From Molanna angustata (lineage: Eukaryota > Arthropoda > Insecta > Trichoptera > Molannidae), in the NCBI GenBank assembly GCA_963576475.1, contig OY754964.1:50313892-50377891 (forward strand): 64,000 nucleotides of DNA, read 5' to 3'. Numbering within the stretch: position 1 is the first letter of the stretch; each line of letters starts with the position of its first letter. A program made the translations under genes and the position numbers. This document shows, piece by piece, positions 1 through 10,261 of this stretch. The notes under the pieces were generated by a model. The model was not told the DNA's origin. It made no database searches and was given only the letters and a program-made list of their open reading frames with translations.

Positions 1-815
1 ATTGTATTTTTGTATGGTGGGTGCATGGATGTATATGTAATGTATCAATATAATATTGTAAATATCCAACCTCGAAACAGGCGTAGTCCTAGTTAGGTTG
101 GGATAGTATTTATAAATAATATTATAAATATCAAGAAAAAAAAAATATGAAGTTGGCGGCACAACTCGATGCAAATTACTGCAAAGATCTGCCCTCTGTT
201 GTCAAAATAAATCACAAATAATTGACTATCTGAATTCATGCTAAAATTTACAATTGTGTGACGAACATTCACTAGAGAAATGTTGAAATGTTTTTTAGAG
301 ACATACTCTTACATACATTTGATTGAGGTCTTTAGGTTTATATGCCCCCTTAAGCATATTTTATTTCGTTTAATTTTCAACGTACCTATGTACCTACTCT
401 CAACCACGCACTAACATACTTTCATACATATTTTTAAGAATTCGTCATACCTATTATTTTTTCTTGAAATTTATTATTATTATTATTATTATACTTTGTG
501 TAATAAAATCCCACAAAGAACAATGTTTTGTTGTAACAAAGTCTCTAATTAAGCATATCGTATAAAATAAGTAATTAGTCGTTAAAATGTATAATTCTAA
601 ATGTTGTTAAATAAAATGTAAAGAGATTATGTACTTTGTAAGGGATTTATATAATTATATAAAAACATTGTGTTATATAATATGAAAGTGAACATGCAAC
701 CCCCTTGTACCTAATATCGCATATTAACAAAACCTTCCAACTTTATATGGAATGTAATTTTCTGCGGATTAGGTAGCGGTTTTCGCATTGCTTCTCATGC
801 AAATTACAGGTAGGT
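1..815. other. AT-rich stretch, no gene seen
   Basis: AT-rich sequence with no open frame of note. It contains an ATT microsatellite near 471-491 and scattered homopolymer runs. I recognise no element here. Confidence 0.6.
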
Positions 816-819
816 TATA

Positions 820-915
820 TAGCAATTATTTATTTAACAAGGACCTAATTAAAATTGTCAGCTTTTGAAGACTTACGATTTTTATTGTCTCCATCAAGAA
901 TCAAACCCGAGCTGT
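820..915 (-). repeat. Degenerate SINE-B relic
   Basis: On the minus strand an RNA polymerase III B-box-like motif GGGTTTGATTC (899-909) is followed by GATGGAGAC and then ATCGTAAGTCTTCA. This is the same order as in the better copies at 7.1, 48.4 and 50.5 kb. The tRNA-like head upstream of the B box is not recognisable. I infer an old, truncated tRNA-derived SINE. Confidence 0.5.
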
Positions 916-1394
916 ATTATTTACAATTTATCTTTTTCATCTTGTACATCGTCATGTAAATTAATAACAAATAAACAAACAGAAAGATAAACACGTTCAT
1001 TCATTCATTCCTTCATACCACCACGGCATATCCCACAATGTGGGGTAACCAGTGACAGGTGTGCGGGTGTGCATAATCTTATGAAAGGGAGCACAACACC
1101 TACGTGTTTACCGACATACTAATCTCGCATAACCTAAAAGGCACTACATTCAGAATGTGGTGGTGAACCTCATTGCTGAACTATGTGAGATGTTATTGTT
1201 GCCTGTTGTATTTTCGATTATCCGCTTATTACCAGACACTCGAAAAAAATAATAGAAAAGAGTGAAAGCACTATTCAAAGCCGGTGCCTCACAGCCAAAC
1301 ACGTTACATTATTAATCGTAAAATTACAGCAACAAAGAAAGGAGGGAGATAGAGTTTATGGGATGAGAGAGAGAGGATGGATAAGGGGTATCAA

Positions 1395-1520
1395 TTAAGA
1401 GTTATTAGACAGGAATAATAGTTTAAGTCTTTTTTTAAGTTGAATCGATTGAGAAGTCGTAATATCATCACTTAAGGTATTCCATAGACAGTTTAGTACC
1501 TGTAGATGATTTCCTCTATA
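1395..1520 (-). pseudogene. LINE ORF2 C-terminal relic (Jockey/CR1-like)
   Basis: Minus-strand sequence resembles the end of the LINE reading frame at 41.3 kb, including a 'WNTLSDDI'-like stretch and a lysine-rich end, but it is frameshifted. A similar relic lies at 39.36-39.60 kb. Only the last part of the ORF is represented, as in 5'-truncated LINE copies. Confidence 0.35.
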
Positions 1521-1828
1521 TGTGTTTTTGATCAAATATTGCACTGTCTAACCTATGTAAAAATGTCGACCTTAATCCAGGTCAAACCTTAGTGAGGTCG
1601 AAATTTATATTTTACTATTTATTGTTTTAAAAAATAATATTAATATCCCAGTAGTTCAAATATTTTATACAAAGGAGGAAATTCAGCTCTGCGCTGCACA
1701 GTTAGAGAAATGTATGCAGTAGTTTTTTTTAGTTGAATTTGCTCTTTTTAGCGCATTATTGTGCCAGATCTGAATATCTTATTATTAAAGACTCAACGTA
1801 GGGACCTACTTAATTAATTTGTTTTTTA

Positions 1829-2720
1829 CTCCTCATTACCTTTGGGGTAGTGAGGAGTGAAAATATAAAGGAAAAGGATAAAAAGTTGTGAATTCGCAAT
1901 TTTTAAGGTTATTTTTTTATTCTTCTTCTTTCTCCTTAGCGCTTTTGTCCCGTTTCTATCGGGGTACGCTTTGACCATGATCCTGGAATTGGTCTGATGT
2001 CTGGTTATTACATTGAAGCGACTGCCATCTGACCTTCGTAACACTAAGTAAGGGGAACCAGACAAATTGGATAATGGCTACACATAGCTAGTGATATAAA
2101 TACGCACATAGATATTTTTTGAAAATCCAGAGGTGCGTGTCCCGCCCGGATTCGAACCGTCGACCTCACGTATGTGAGGCGACGACCTTACCGCTGGGCT
2201 ATCACCGCTCTTTTTTATTGCCGGTTATTTTTTTATTGCAGATAATTAATTAAAATCATGCTAAGATTGTATTCTGAACGTTTCATCACAATGTATGTGT
2301 GTGTATATGCTGTGTACTATGTGCTAAATACAATGTACGGCGTGATTATTCTACCTTATCAATTATAGACTAAAGTACTCATTCATTTCGATTATTTTCA
2401 AATTTTGCATATTTCTATACCTTACATATACTCGCTTAGACCCCTACTATTTTTTGAAGGATATCTGATCAGTGCTTCTCAATTTTTTTTTACTGTCAAA
2501 TATTTGAAAAGTGACGCCAAGCTCTGGAAACTCAAAATTTGATATTTATTTTTAATTGCTAAAAAGGCACATCATTTTCCTAAAATAGTATTGAATAATT
2601 ATTCAGTTTTCACACTAAAATATTTTAAATAATAATTTAACAAACTCCTTCCATGAAAATGCTGAAAAATTTCCATACAAAATGTCCTGCAATCACAAGA
2701 CACTCGTCATTTAGTGAATT
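1829..2720 (+). repeat. Repeat F, copy 1, split by SINE-A
   Basis: This is one of four long copies of a roughly 520-bp interspersed repeat; the others are at 5.07, 30.1 (reverse) and 63.6 kb (reverse). It begins with TTTTTACTCCTCAT, carries a small terminal palindrome (1829-1859) and continues through conserved blocks such as AGATTGTATTCTGAA. A SINE sits inside it. It has no coding capacity. The family is probably a non-autonomous transposon, but its ends and superfamily are not settled. Confidence 0.6.
1922..2222 (-). mobile_element. tRNA-derived SINE (SINE-A) with 15-bp TSD
   Basis: On the minus strand the element has a tRNA-like head with an A box TAGCCCAGCGG (2191-2201) and a B box GGTTCGAATCC (2148-2158), then a unique body of about 200 bp and an (AAG)-rich tail. 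It is flanked by the direct repeat GGTTATTTTTTTATT at 1907-1921 and 2223-2237, so both insertion ends are defined. Pol III transcription and LINE-supplied reverse transcription are general knowledge for SINEs. The AAG tail matches LINE copies ending at 9.4, 5.7 and 35.9 kb, the likely mobilising partner. A small open frame here (1826-2065) is incidental. Confidence 0.85.
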
Positions 2721-3180
2721 TCCTTAAACAAAATAATGACTTACAAAGAAAATTTCAGTCCACACATATGCAGACAATAGATGTTGCGGGTGAGGATAAA
2801 CTTGTAAATTTTTTTTTTATTTGGTTGGTACAATCTGCAAATATGCGCTTCGTTAGAATATATCGAGAGCTAAGAGTTTACACGTTGCCCAACAAAGTTC
2901 AAAAAATCTACCCCTTGAAGCTAACCTTTGCAGTTACTTGTATAACACGAATATACCTAACTTTTCTGCGGTATTGTTTAGAAATTATTTATATCCAAGT
3001 TTGAAAAAACTTTACGAAAAATAAAATAAAAATACACTCGGAAATGCTTGTATCATTTTATATCACATATCACAGACTAAATTCCATGTCTGTGAAATAC
3101 ATAATATATCGAATATTCTTTTTTGTAATTGCATATACATTGGTACAAGTAGGTAAAACAAACCAAAAATGAAATAATAT

Positions 3181-3545
3181 TTCTGGCGCAGTTCAGGGGT
3201 GACATCTCATTTATAAGGACTGAAGCTTTCATTGTTTACAAATAAAAAATAATTTCTCAATTTCTTAATAGATGGCGTTACAAAAAGGTTTCTCCGTTAC
3301 TCCAAAGATGGCAATAGTAATAATGCATTATTTTCAGGTAAAATTTTACACACTACTCAAATATATAGAACTTTCAAAAATTACATCGATAAGGGAACTC
3401 AATAAGAAGGCATAATTGGTGAACGTTGCGCTAGCGCATAAAGTGATCACGTAAACCAGCCGATGACAGGTCGTAAGCGCTGTAGGTGCCTCGAGTTCCT
3501 GTTTCACCTACAATATCCCAACTTCGTATCTATTGTGATGTTGGA
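3181..3545 (+). repeat. Repeat T, right-hand part
   Basis: Shares ordered blocks with the full T copy at 61.44-61.96 kb: CATTGTTTACAAA, AATAGATGGCGTTACA, AGTGATCACGTAAACCAGCC, and a right terminal block with GGTGCC and GAGTTCCTG. The left terminal repeat is missing, so this is a truncated copy. It is non-coding. Confidence 0.6.
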
Positions 3546-3604
3546 AAAAAAATGATTGTTAATAATAAAAACATAATATATTTATTTTTTTCACACGACA
3601 TCAA

Positions 3605-3715
3605 ATCAAACATTAATAATAATAATAATAATAAAATACTTTTATTGAATGAAACAACGTGGCGGACTTATTGCCCGCAGGCAATCTCTACCAGTCAACC
3701 ACCATTGTAAATTAT
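3605..3715 (-). repeat. LINE 3' UTR relic with ATT tail
   Basis: Minus strand carries GGTAGAGATTGCCTGCGGGC and AATAAGTCCGCC, then an (ATT)n tail at about 3611-3636. The same 'GGCAATAAGYCCGCC' block is in the 3' UTR of the LINE at 41.1 kb and in the plus-strand copy at 17.46-17.75 kb. A 5'-truncated LINE end of about 110 bp. Confidence 0.55.
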
Positions 3716-3719
3716 TAGA

Positions 3720-4410
3720 ATTATAAAAAAAAATATTCAAAATTTTAACTTCTTTTTTTCTGATATTGCCAAGCATTGAGCGATACCGGTGAATGGGAGA
3801 CGCGGTTTCGAAAAAAATAAATAGAATTTAAAATTATATTCTTTTTCCATACTCCTAGTTGAGAGTGACTGTTTCTAACATTAAAAAAGTTGTCAATTAT
3901 ATTATATAAAACAAATCAATCGTTAAAAAAATTATAAAGAAGTAAAAAGAAATTATAAAAATTAGAATTACAGTTGAAGTTTAAAAATTATCACATAAAT
4001 AATTTGTTAAATTGTAGAGTTTTGTTGAGGTGATAGACTCCTAAAAACCTTCAGATTTCATTTATTTATAGATAATTTAAAAATAAAACTCCTAAAAAGG
4101 TATCTGCGATTTGAGAATATTTATTTATCAAATTACCTAATTTTTAATTATTTTTCTTTACATTAAATCGTAAATAATACCTTTCATTATTCTAAAAATA
4201 CTTAACAAATAAATGAAACACCTACGTTGTTCTCAGTTTACCTAAAATTCAACCCATTTTCTGTGTCAAAGATGAAATTTTGTAATAAAATACAATCTTG
4301 ACAATTGAAATAAAATGGTAATAATTGTGTATCTTTTTAACCGTAACGGAATTAGGTATCTGCCTAAAAGTAAGTTAGAGAAGACAAAATAATGTTATAT
4401 AAAAATTCCT
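3720..4410. other. AT-rich stretch, nothing recognised
   Basis: Very AT-rich with many short A and T runs. No open frame, terminal repeat or tRNA-like motif was found. Confidence 0.6.
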
Positions 4411-4411
4411 C

Positions 4412-4600
4412 CGAGAACTCCATACGATAATTATATCCATGATATGGGTAATCACAAGGGTTTTGATATCGAACGGACTTGCCCCGAACGAACCAGACTT
4501 GCCAGAAAATAAAAATATATCGCATTTATCGGTCGAACCAGACTTGCCCCCCTGGATTTCAAGAAAATAAAAATATATCGCATTTATTCAGCTTTTATTT
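4412..4600 (-). repeat. R87 repeat copy with partial tandem duplication
   Basis: Contains the roughly 87-bp R87 block in minus orientation (ATGGAGTTCT, ATGGATATAATTATC and ATATCATGGAT, then AAGTCTGGT). Next to it the segment around ACCAGACTTGCC plus AAAATAAAAATATATCGC occurs twice (about 4491-4530 and 4530-4582). Other R87 copies are at 43.53, 50.84 and 56.63 kb. The origin of R87 is unknown; it borders different elements each time. Confidence 0.5.
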
Positions 4601-4613
4601 AAGAACTAGCATA

Positions 4614-4757
4614 GGGCGTCCCCGCCGTGAGTATCATGAGCAGGCGTGCCAGGACATGAAGTGTACCTCCTATACAGAGTTCAAGAGAGTCGCTGAAGAC
4701 CTAGCCGAACGGACGAAGAGATGCATCACTTTGCTGCCAACCAATCTCCAAGATTGA
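4614..4757 (+). pseudogene. LINE ORF2 C-terminal fragment
   Basis: Open to a stop at 4757, reading GRPRREYHEQACQDMK and then a region rich in E, R and K. The 'GRPRR.Y..Q...D' pattern is typical of the extreme C-terminus of RTE/CR1-type LINE ORF2 proteins, after the reverse transcriptase. About 47 codons remain, and no catalytic residues are included. Confidence 0.5.
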
Positions 4758-5069
4758 AACCAAAGGTAAACTCTGCTTTGATAAACCTACGTCTTACTCA
4801 CATACATAAGAGTTCGACCAACTATGAAATTAATATATACCGATACGACCAATAGGTATGAAATTAAGTACTTGTTTGGCTTCCTTCGACACGATCGAAT
4901 CATACAGTACTAGGATTAATGTCTGCACAATAAGTATGTAGAAAATTAGCAAAGGGAATGCAATTCGCATGCAAATGACAAGGTGTCAACGATCTCAATT
5001 TGATGAAGAATATTTAAAATCAGTCAACATAAATTATAAAAGTTGAGATTGTTTGTATGTAAATCGAAT

Positions 5070-5630
5070 ATTTTTACTCCTCACTAACCCAAAGGGAGTT
5101 ATGTTTTCGCAATTTTAAGGGTATTTTTTTTTTGCAGATTATCAACTAGTATCATGCTGAGATTGTATTCTGAAAGTTTCATCACAATGTATCTGTGTGT
5201 GTGTGCTATGTGCTATGTACGGCGTGTTCATTTTACTTTATCGATTATAGACTAAAGTACTCATTCGATTCTATTCAAATTTTGCAAATATGCATATCTA
5301 ATACTCGATTAGATCCCATTAGATTTTGAACGATATATGAATAGTGCTTCTCATTTTTTTTATCTGTCAAATATTTAAAAGTGACCCCAAGCTCAGGAAA
5401 CTTAAAATTTGAAATTTTTATTTTCAAATTCGTAAAAAGGCACATCACTTTCATATAATGGCATTGAAGAGTTATCAAGTTTTTATAATAAAATATTTAA
5501 ATAAAAAATAATTTAACAAACTCATTTCATGAAAATGTTAGAAATTTTCCATACAAAATTTGAATACTTTATAGAATGACTTGTTAGTGAGGAGTTTAGT
5601 GTTGGCCACAACCCACTCGTTTTAATTGCA
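5070..5630 (+). repeat. Repeat F, copy 2 (most complete)
   Basis: Runs from TTTTTACTCCTCACTAAC to GTTAGTGAGGAG, with further family sequence GTGTTGGCCACAACCCACTC. The 12-bp ends CTCCTCACTAAC and GTTAGTGAGGAG are inverted repeats and both are bordered by TTTA, compatible with a TIR element, but other copies do not all end there. The interior is non-coding and about 85-90% like the 30.1-kb copy by eye. Confidence 0.55.
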
Positions 5631-5639
5631 TTTATTTAT

Positions 5640-5945
5640 TTAAGATTTGGTACACGGTTAATATACACTACACATTTACATAATATCAAAACAAAGAAAC
5701 CTTCTTCTTCTTCCTCTTTTTTTAGATCTATGATCTGTTCTTACAGGTCCTGGGACAAGGACGTCCAGCTCTCTATTCATCTCTTTGATGGTCTTCCCGG
5801 TGATCGGAGTTCCTCTGGTATTTCGCGCATTATGATCTTTGGCAGCCTTTCTGGATTCATCCTTCTAACATGATCTCTCGAACAAAGAAACCGTGCACAC
5901 AAAAACTCCACAAGGCAAAGCCTGTCTGTGGGTATACCTATTAAA
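5640..5945 (-). repeat. LINE 3' UTR copy, interrupted
   Basis: The minus strand reads TATACCCACAGACAGGC then TTTGCCTTGTGGAG and ends in AAATAAATAAATG. The same 3' end occurs on the plus strand at 11.21-11.36 kb inside the gypsy integrase. A second LINE fragment (5702-5880) has landed inside it with a 12-bp duplication. Confidence 0.6.
5702..5880 (-). mobile_element. 5'-truncated LINE tail with 12-bp TSD
   Basis: Flanked by AACAAAGAAACC at 5690-5701 and 5881-5892. The minus strand encodes a LINE ORF2 end reading NPERLPKIIMREIPEELRSP then GRPSKR and a stop, and finishes in an (AAG)n tail. The length (179 bp), TSD and tail all indicate target-primed reverse transcription with heavy 5' truncation. 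The tail type matches SINE-A. Confidence 0.75.
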
Positions 5946-6299
5946 ATATAGGCAAAATTATTTTGTTTATAACATCAGAATGATAGCGATATATGTAAAA
6001 TGAAAATATAGCAAAGTGGAAGACATATAAGAACAAAAAATATAAAGAAGATAAATAAAATAACTAATAGATATAAAAACATAAATCAATAGGTAGGTAA
6101 ATAGGTACAAAACACCAGACCGACAGTGAGCGGTCCTACCAAATATTATAACCGCAGTCGACAGCAACAATACTTGGTAAGTACAAACATATGAATGTCG
6201 CAGTCAATAGGTATACATAGTTTATATAATTTTATAAAATTTCAATTAATGTTTAAAATAAATACAAAAATATTATTGAACTTCTGCACAAAAACAGTA

Positions 6300-6745
6300 G
6301 TAGCATATACGCTAACATTGGATTTTTTGCCCTGTCAGGAGTTAGGCTTAGTTCTGGTGCAGTTCAGGGATGACATTATGTGCGAGACACCGTCACCTCA
6401 TTTATAAGGACTGTTGCTTTCATTGTTTACAAATAAACTAATTTCTCAATAGATGGTGTTACAAGAAAAGGTTTCTTCGTTACTTCATAGATGGAAATAG
6501 TATGATACCTTATTTTCAGGTGAATTTTTACACAACATTATTCAAATATATATAACTCTCAAAAATCACATTGATAAGGGAACTCAATAAGAAGGCATAA
6601 TTGGTGAATGTTGCGCAAGCACATAAAGTGATCACGTAAACCAGCCGATGACAGGCCGTAAGCCCTGCAAGTGCCTTGAGTTCCTGGTTCTTCTATAATT
6701 TCTCAACTTCGTTTCTATTGAGATGTTTAAAAGTTTGTCAGTAAA
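6300..6745 (+). repeat. Repeat T copy, left end altered
   Basis: Shares the order CAGTTCAGGGATGACAT, TTTCATTGTTTACAAA, AGATGGTGTTACAAG, AGTGATCACGTAAACCAGCC and the right terminal block GGTTCTTCTATAATT with the 61.4-kb copy. It starts with the common GGATTTTTTGCCCTGTC motif, also seen at 44.33 and 61.45 kb. It is non-coding. Confidence 0.6.
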
Positions 6746-6869
6746 AATATTGTTTGTTTGTATGTACATATTATATTATGTATGTTTAAGGTTCAACCAA
6801 TGTCCTCAATGATTCCTTATGTCAACCAATGTCGATGATTCCTTGCATCACAGATACCACAAGAACAAG

Positions 6870-7060
6870 CGGGATTTGCAAAGGACGAAGGAACAAGGGA
6901 ACATATTCTCATGGTTTGATTCTTAATGGAAAAAAGTCGCCATTTCCGAACCGCAATGATATTCTGTTTCATGGATTATACAAAAGCGTTTGACTGTGTG
7001 AGATGGGACTGCGTGTGGAGAGTTCTAATCGAAATGGAAGTCCCGAAATATATAATATAC
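6870..7060 (+). pseudogene. LINE reverse transcriptase relic (RTE-like)
   Basis: Translation shows QAGFAKDEGTREHIL, a stop, then MIFCFMDYTKAFDCVRWD. 'QAGF..G.GTR.HI' and 'F.DYTKAFD' are conserved reverse transcriptase blocks of RTE-like LINEs, with the catalytic aspartate in FMDYTKAF. The frame is broken by a stop and ends in the hairpin at 7041-7097, so it is a fragment. Confidence 0.7.
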
Positions 7061-7097
7061 TGAGAAGCTGCTTCTCAGTATATTAGATATTTCGGGA
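7041..7097. repeat. Perfect-loop hairpin at a LINE end
   Basis: Arms 7041-7068 and 7070-7097 are reverse complements over 28 bp with one mismatch and a single-base loop. The left arm is the end of the reverse transcriptase relic (its codons for VPKY). The structure looks like a snap-back or inversion during reverse transcription. Confidence 0.75.
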
Positions 7098-7139
7098 TTA
7101 GCAATGAAGAAGACGACACCGATGATGATGATTATTTAT

Positions 7140-7365
7140 ATTTATTTATTAAATATTGCTTCTCGGGTAATTAACGGAAGAGGTACCTACTATGCCAAAT
7201 ATTTATTTAACACGCATTCAATAACAAGTTTCCACATTCTGGAGACTTACGATATTAATTGTCTCACAGATCCAGACTGAAAACACAATTAAAAACTGTG
7301 TCTCCACCGGGAATCGAACCCGGGACGTTTGGATCAGCAGTCAGATACCTAACCATTAATTATAT
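7140..7365 (-). mobile_element. SINE-B copy, 5'-truncated
   Basis: Minus strand: B box GGGTTCGATTC (7311-7321), the shared body GGTGGAGACACAG, ATCGTAAGTCTCCAGAATGT and GTTATTG.ATGCGTGTTAAAT, ending CCCGAGAAGCAATATTTAAT plus AAATAAATA. The A-box half of the tRNA-like head is not clear. The same family is at 48.39 and 50.52 kb, all on the minus strand. Confidence 0.7.
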
Positions 7366-7434
7366 TCAGAACTCTTATTTATTATGTCAACCTGCATGCT
7401 CGTATATTAGTAATTTTAGTCTAAATATGCACAT

Positions 7435-7797
7435 TTGCAATGTTTTTTTGAAACATTTCTATGTATGGGACACCAACTAATAGGATTCGGGTTCATTATG
7501 CACTTCCAAGAAAGCGCTCTACATAGCTTTGGGGAGGATTTGCTATCTGCTCAGGAAAATATTATTTCGGTTTTTAAACAGACCCAGGTTGAAAGAGAGT
7601 GGATACACAGAATTCGGAAGATCATTCCACAGCCGGGCCGCTGTGCAAATAAAAAAGTTCGAGAAGCGACTGGTTTGTGTATATTGAAGATATACTGTGA
7701 ACGGATGTTGAGATTGCTATGTGTAAAACGAGTGACTATTGTGAATTGGTGGAAGTGGAACCTGTATGCAAGTTCTTGTGAGCATCTTCCGTGGTAA
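7435..7797 (+). other. Unrecognised 120-codon open frame
   Basis: An open frame containing REWIHRIRKIIPQPGRCANK and a Cys/Trp-rich end. I do not recognise it. There is no signal peptide or known motif, it begins upstream in sequence that does not look coding, and it overlaps a T/A-rich region downstream. The GC content of 7500-7790 is higher than its surroundings, so it may be an old retroelement ORF fragment. I assign no function. Confidence 0.25.
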
Positions 7798-8425
7798 TTA
7801 TCTATAGAATTAACTTATAATGTACCTACATATTATATAATATTCAGAATCTAACTTTAGTTTAGTTTTCGTATGTAAATATTATGTAGGTACATAAGTA
7901 TATTTAAAAACAAACTTTATTTTGCTGTGTTTAAATTACTACATGTATGTATATTCCAAGTCTTAATAGTTGATTATATGTTCATTGTTCATGTTGAGTC
8001 GAATTTTATTGTACACGCTTATTCAGGGTCTATGGTAAGTTCATAATGTACATGTATATTTTAAGTTTAATTAATTTAAGTTATATTATGTCTAGATATG
8101 TAAATGTATGTATATGCATAGTCTAACATAGTCAATAAGTTTGCAAAACAAACATTATTTTCCTGATTTTTTTTTTCAGAAATAATATGGGTGTAATCCT
8201 CGTGGGAAGAAACAGACGTCCAATATCCAGCTACATACGTTACATAGCTGGATTGGGGAAAATAGTGTCGTATTATATACCTTTGTACCTAGGTACATAC
8301 ATTATATTTCATTATTCTTTGGTCATAGTAATGAGGCCTTTAAGTCTTGTGGTCTTAACGAACTAGTCTTAATTTAAGGATGTTAGGTCGTTGTTGATAC
8401 ATCCTAGGTGTGTTTCCAAATTTAT

Positions 8426-8680
8426 ATCCGTCTTACGAAATGTATCTTTGAAATGCTCAAATTTTATATTCTTAATTCATATTTTATATATCTACTTAAT
8501 TCATATTTTATTAAAGTATCAAAATACTATCAAAAACCTATTTTGATACCTATTTTGATACTTTATTCTATCAAAAACCTATTTTGATACTTTAATAAAA
8601 TATGAATTAAGTAGATATATAAAATATGAATTAAGAATATAAAATTTAAGCATTTCAAAGATACATTTCGTAAGACGGAT
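8426..8680. mobile_element. 255-bp near-perfect palindrome (foldback element)
   Basis: Left arm (8426-8525) and right arm (8581-8680) are almost exact reverse complements over about 100 bp, starting ATCCGTCTTACGAAATG. The roughly 55-bp centre holds the repeated word TATTTTGATA. No open frame. I could not find a clear target duplication. It is most likely a foldback or MITE-type element; the very high arm identity implies recent formation or ongoing gene conversion. Confidence 0.8.
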
Positions 8681-8910
8681 GAATTACAATCAAATGCAAT
8701 CTACAATCGATAATCATTTGTAAACCTCATTATATCAAAACATCTAATAAAAAAGGGATACAATGAATGCAGTGTGCCCAGTAGGTACAGGGAATTGTGG
8801 GGAGGCTTTATCCAACGATGGGGAACAAGCTAAAGTAGAAGAAATAAGATGATCATTTTATTAGATATTAATTGAATATAAGATTTTTTGCGATTGAGTT
8901 TAGATCATAG

Positions 8911-9418
8911 AGAACTCTCACGGGCGTACTGTGCGATCCACGTATGCCAATCAAAACTAAGGGCAAGGTCTACAAGACAGCGGTGAGACCTGCAATGACA
9001 TATGGTGCGGAGTGCTGGACAGTTAAAGGCACACATGAACAAAAACTACATGTCAATGAAATGAAAATGCTGAGGTGGGCAGGTGGGGTGACGAAGCTAG
9101 ATAAAATTCGTAATGAATTAATAAGAGGAAGCTTTGAAGTAGCCCCCATACCAGAAAAACTTACAGAAAGCCGACTCAGATGGTATGGACATGTAATGAG
9201 GAGGCAAAACGATCATGTGGTGCAAACTGCTCTAGCACTACCAGAAAGCAGAAAAGGAAAGGGACGTCCAATATCCACGTGGTGGGGCAATATGAGGAAG
9301 CTCATGGATAAAGCCCACATCCCAACCCCGACAATACAAGACAGATCATCGTGGCGCCAAAGGATTAGGAGAGCCGACCCTACCTAAAGTGGGATAAGGC
9401 AAAGAAAAAGAAGAAGAA
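8911..9418 (+). mobile_element. 5'-truncated LINE with 15-bp TSD
   Basis: Bounded by GAGTTTAGATCATAG at 8896-8910 and 9419-9433. It holds the last 147 codons of a LINE ORF2, a 3' end TAAAGTGGGATAAGGC and an (AAG)n tail. The 508-bp length and lack of an N-terminal reverse transcriptase show 5' truncation on insertion. Confidence 0.9.
8944..9387 (+). pseudogene. LINE ORF2 C-terminal domain, open to its stop
   Basis: 147 codons. It starts in the thumb/connection region (VYKTAVRPAMTYGAECWTVK), continues to SRLRWYGHVMRR and GKGRPISTWW, and ends RRADPT before the stop. These are the conserved downstream motifs of RTE/CR1-type LINE polyproteins that follow the reverse transcriptase catalytic core. 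The core itself (YADD) is absent because the copy is truncated. The absence of stops suggests a fairly young insertion. It is not a functional gene. Confidence 0.8.
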
Positions 9419-9434
9419 GAGTTTAGATCATAGG

Positions 9435-10260
9435 TTCACAATATGCTTTGGTCTACCGCTCCCTTTTCGAATAGAAAAATACTCACTAGCCACTTTTCAG
9501 AAAAAAATGAATCTAACCAACTCCCCCCTTCTTGAAATACAGAATAAGCCAAAATGTCGCCATCATTTGTTTTGACAGAGAAAAAGTGTATCACAAAATA
9601 CACATATTTTTCTACCAGCTCAATACGTTCGCATGCACGGAGTTGTATAACATTAAAACAAGCCAAAATGAAAATTGCCGCGCAGCGAGAAATTTTCATT
9701 CCTGTTATGTTTAATTTTATGCTTGACAATACTTCGGAAATAATACTATCGTCCCTTTGAAAGTAATAAATTTTATCTTGTTTGTTTGTTACAAAAATAA
9801 GATTGATAACAGTTTGAATTATCTGTATATTAATAACTATGTAGTCCTTACCTAGGACGTGGTTTTGCACATCACTGCTAAATAATACATACATAATACA
9901 ATATCAAATAATTCATCCATCAAATAATACCAACGTATCTAATCTCCTTCACATCGTGTTTTTTTATAAAAAAATATATGAAGAGTATGTATGATTACTT
10001 TTTTCTCATTTATTTGGCTTTTACAACAGAGTACAGATACAACAAGTAACACTATAAAATTAATACAGGGATAAGTCCAATTACAAAAAAGCGCAAGTTA
10101 TAAAAAAAATCAAAACAAAGCAAACTCTTATTCGGTTCAATTGTTTTTGAAAAATACAACGGTTAAATACGTACCTACTTGTTACTCATAAGGAATGATC
10201 GAAATTCAATTCCTTCGTCGTAAATGTTATTTTTTTTTATTAATTCAATAATGTAGTGAT
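9435..10260. other. AT-rich stretch, no element recognised
   Basis: Open frames of 152 codons (minus) and 60-68 codons (plus) overlap at 9436-9894 but share no motif with known families, and both cover A/T-run sequence. I treat them as chance. The rest is AT-rich with poly-A runs. Confidence 0.5.
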
Positions 10261-10261
10261 T

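Noticed and set aside
5077..5601. Repeat F as a TIR transposon with TTTA duplication
   Set aside because: The 12-bp inverted ends and TTTA fit this copy, but other copies extend past or lack one end, so the boundary claim is not secure.
9436..9894. 152-codon minus-strand frame as a gene
   Set aside because: A competing frame lies on the plus strand, composition is simple and hydrophobic, and no motif or splice context is seen.
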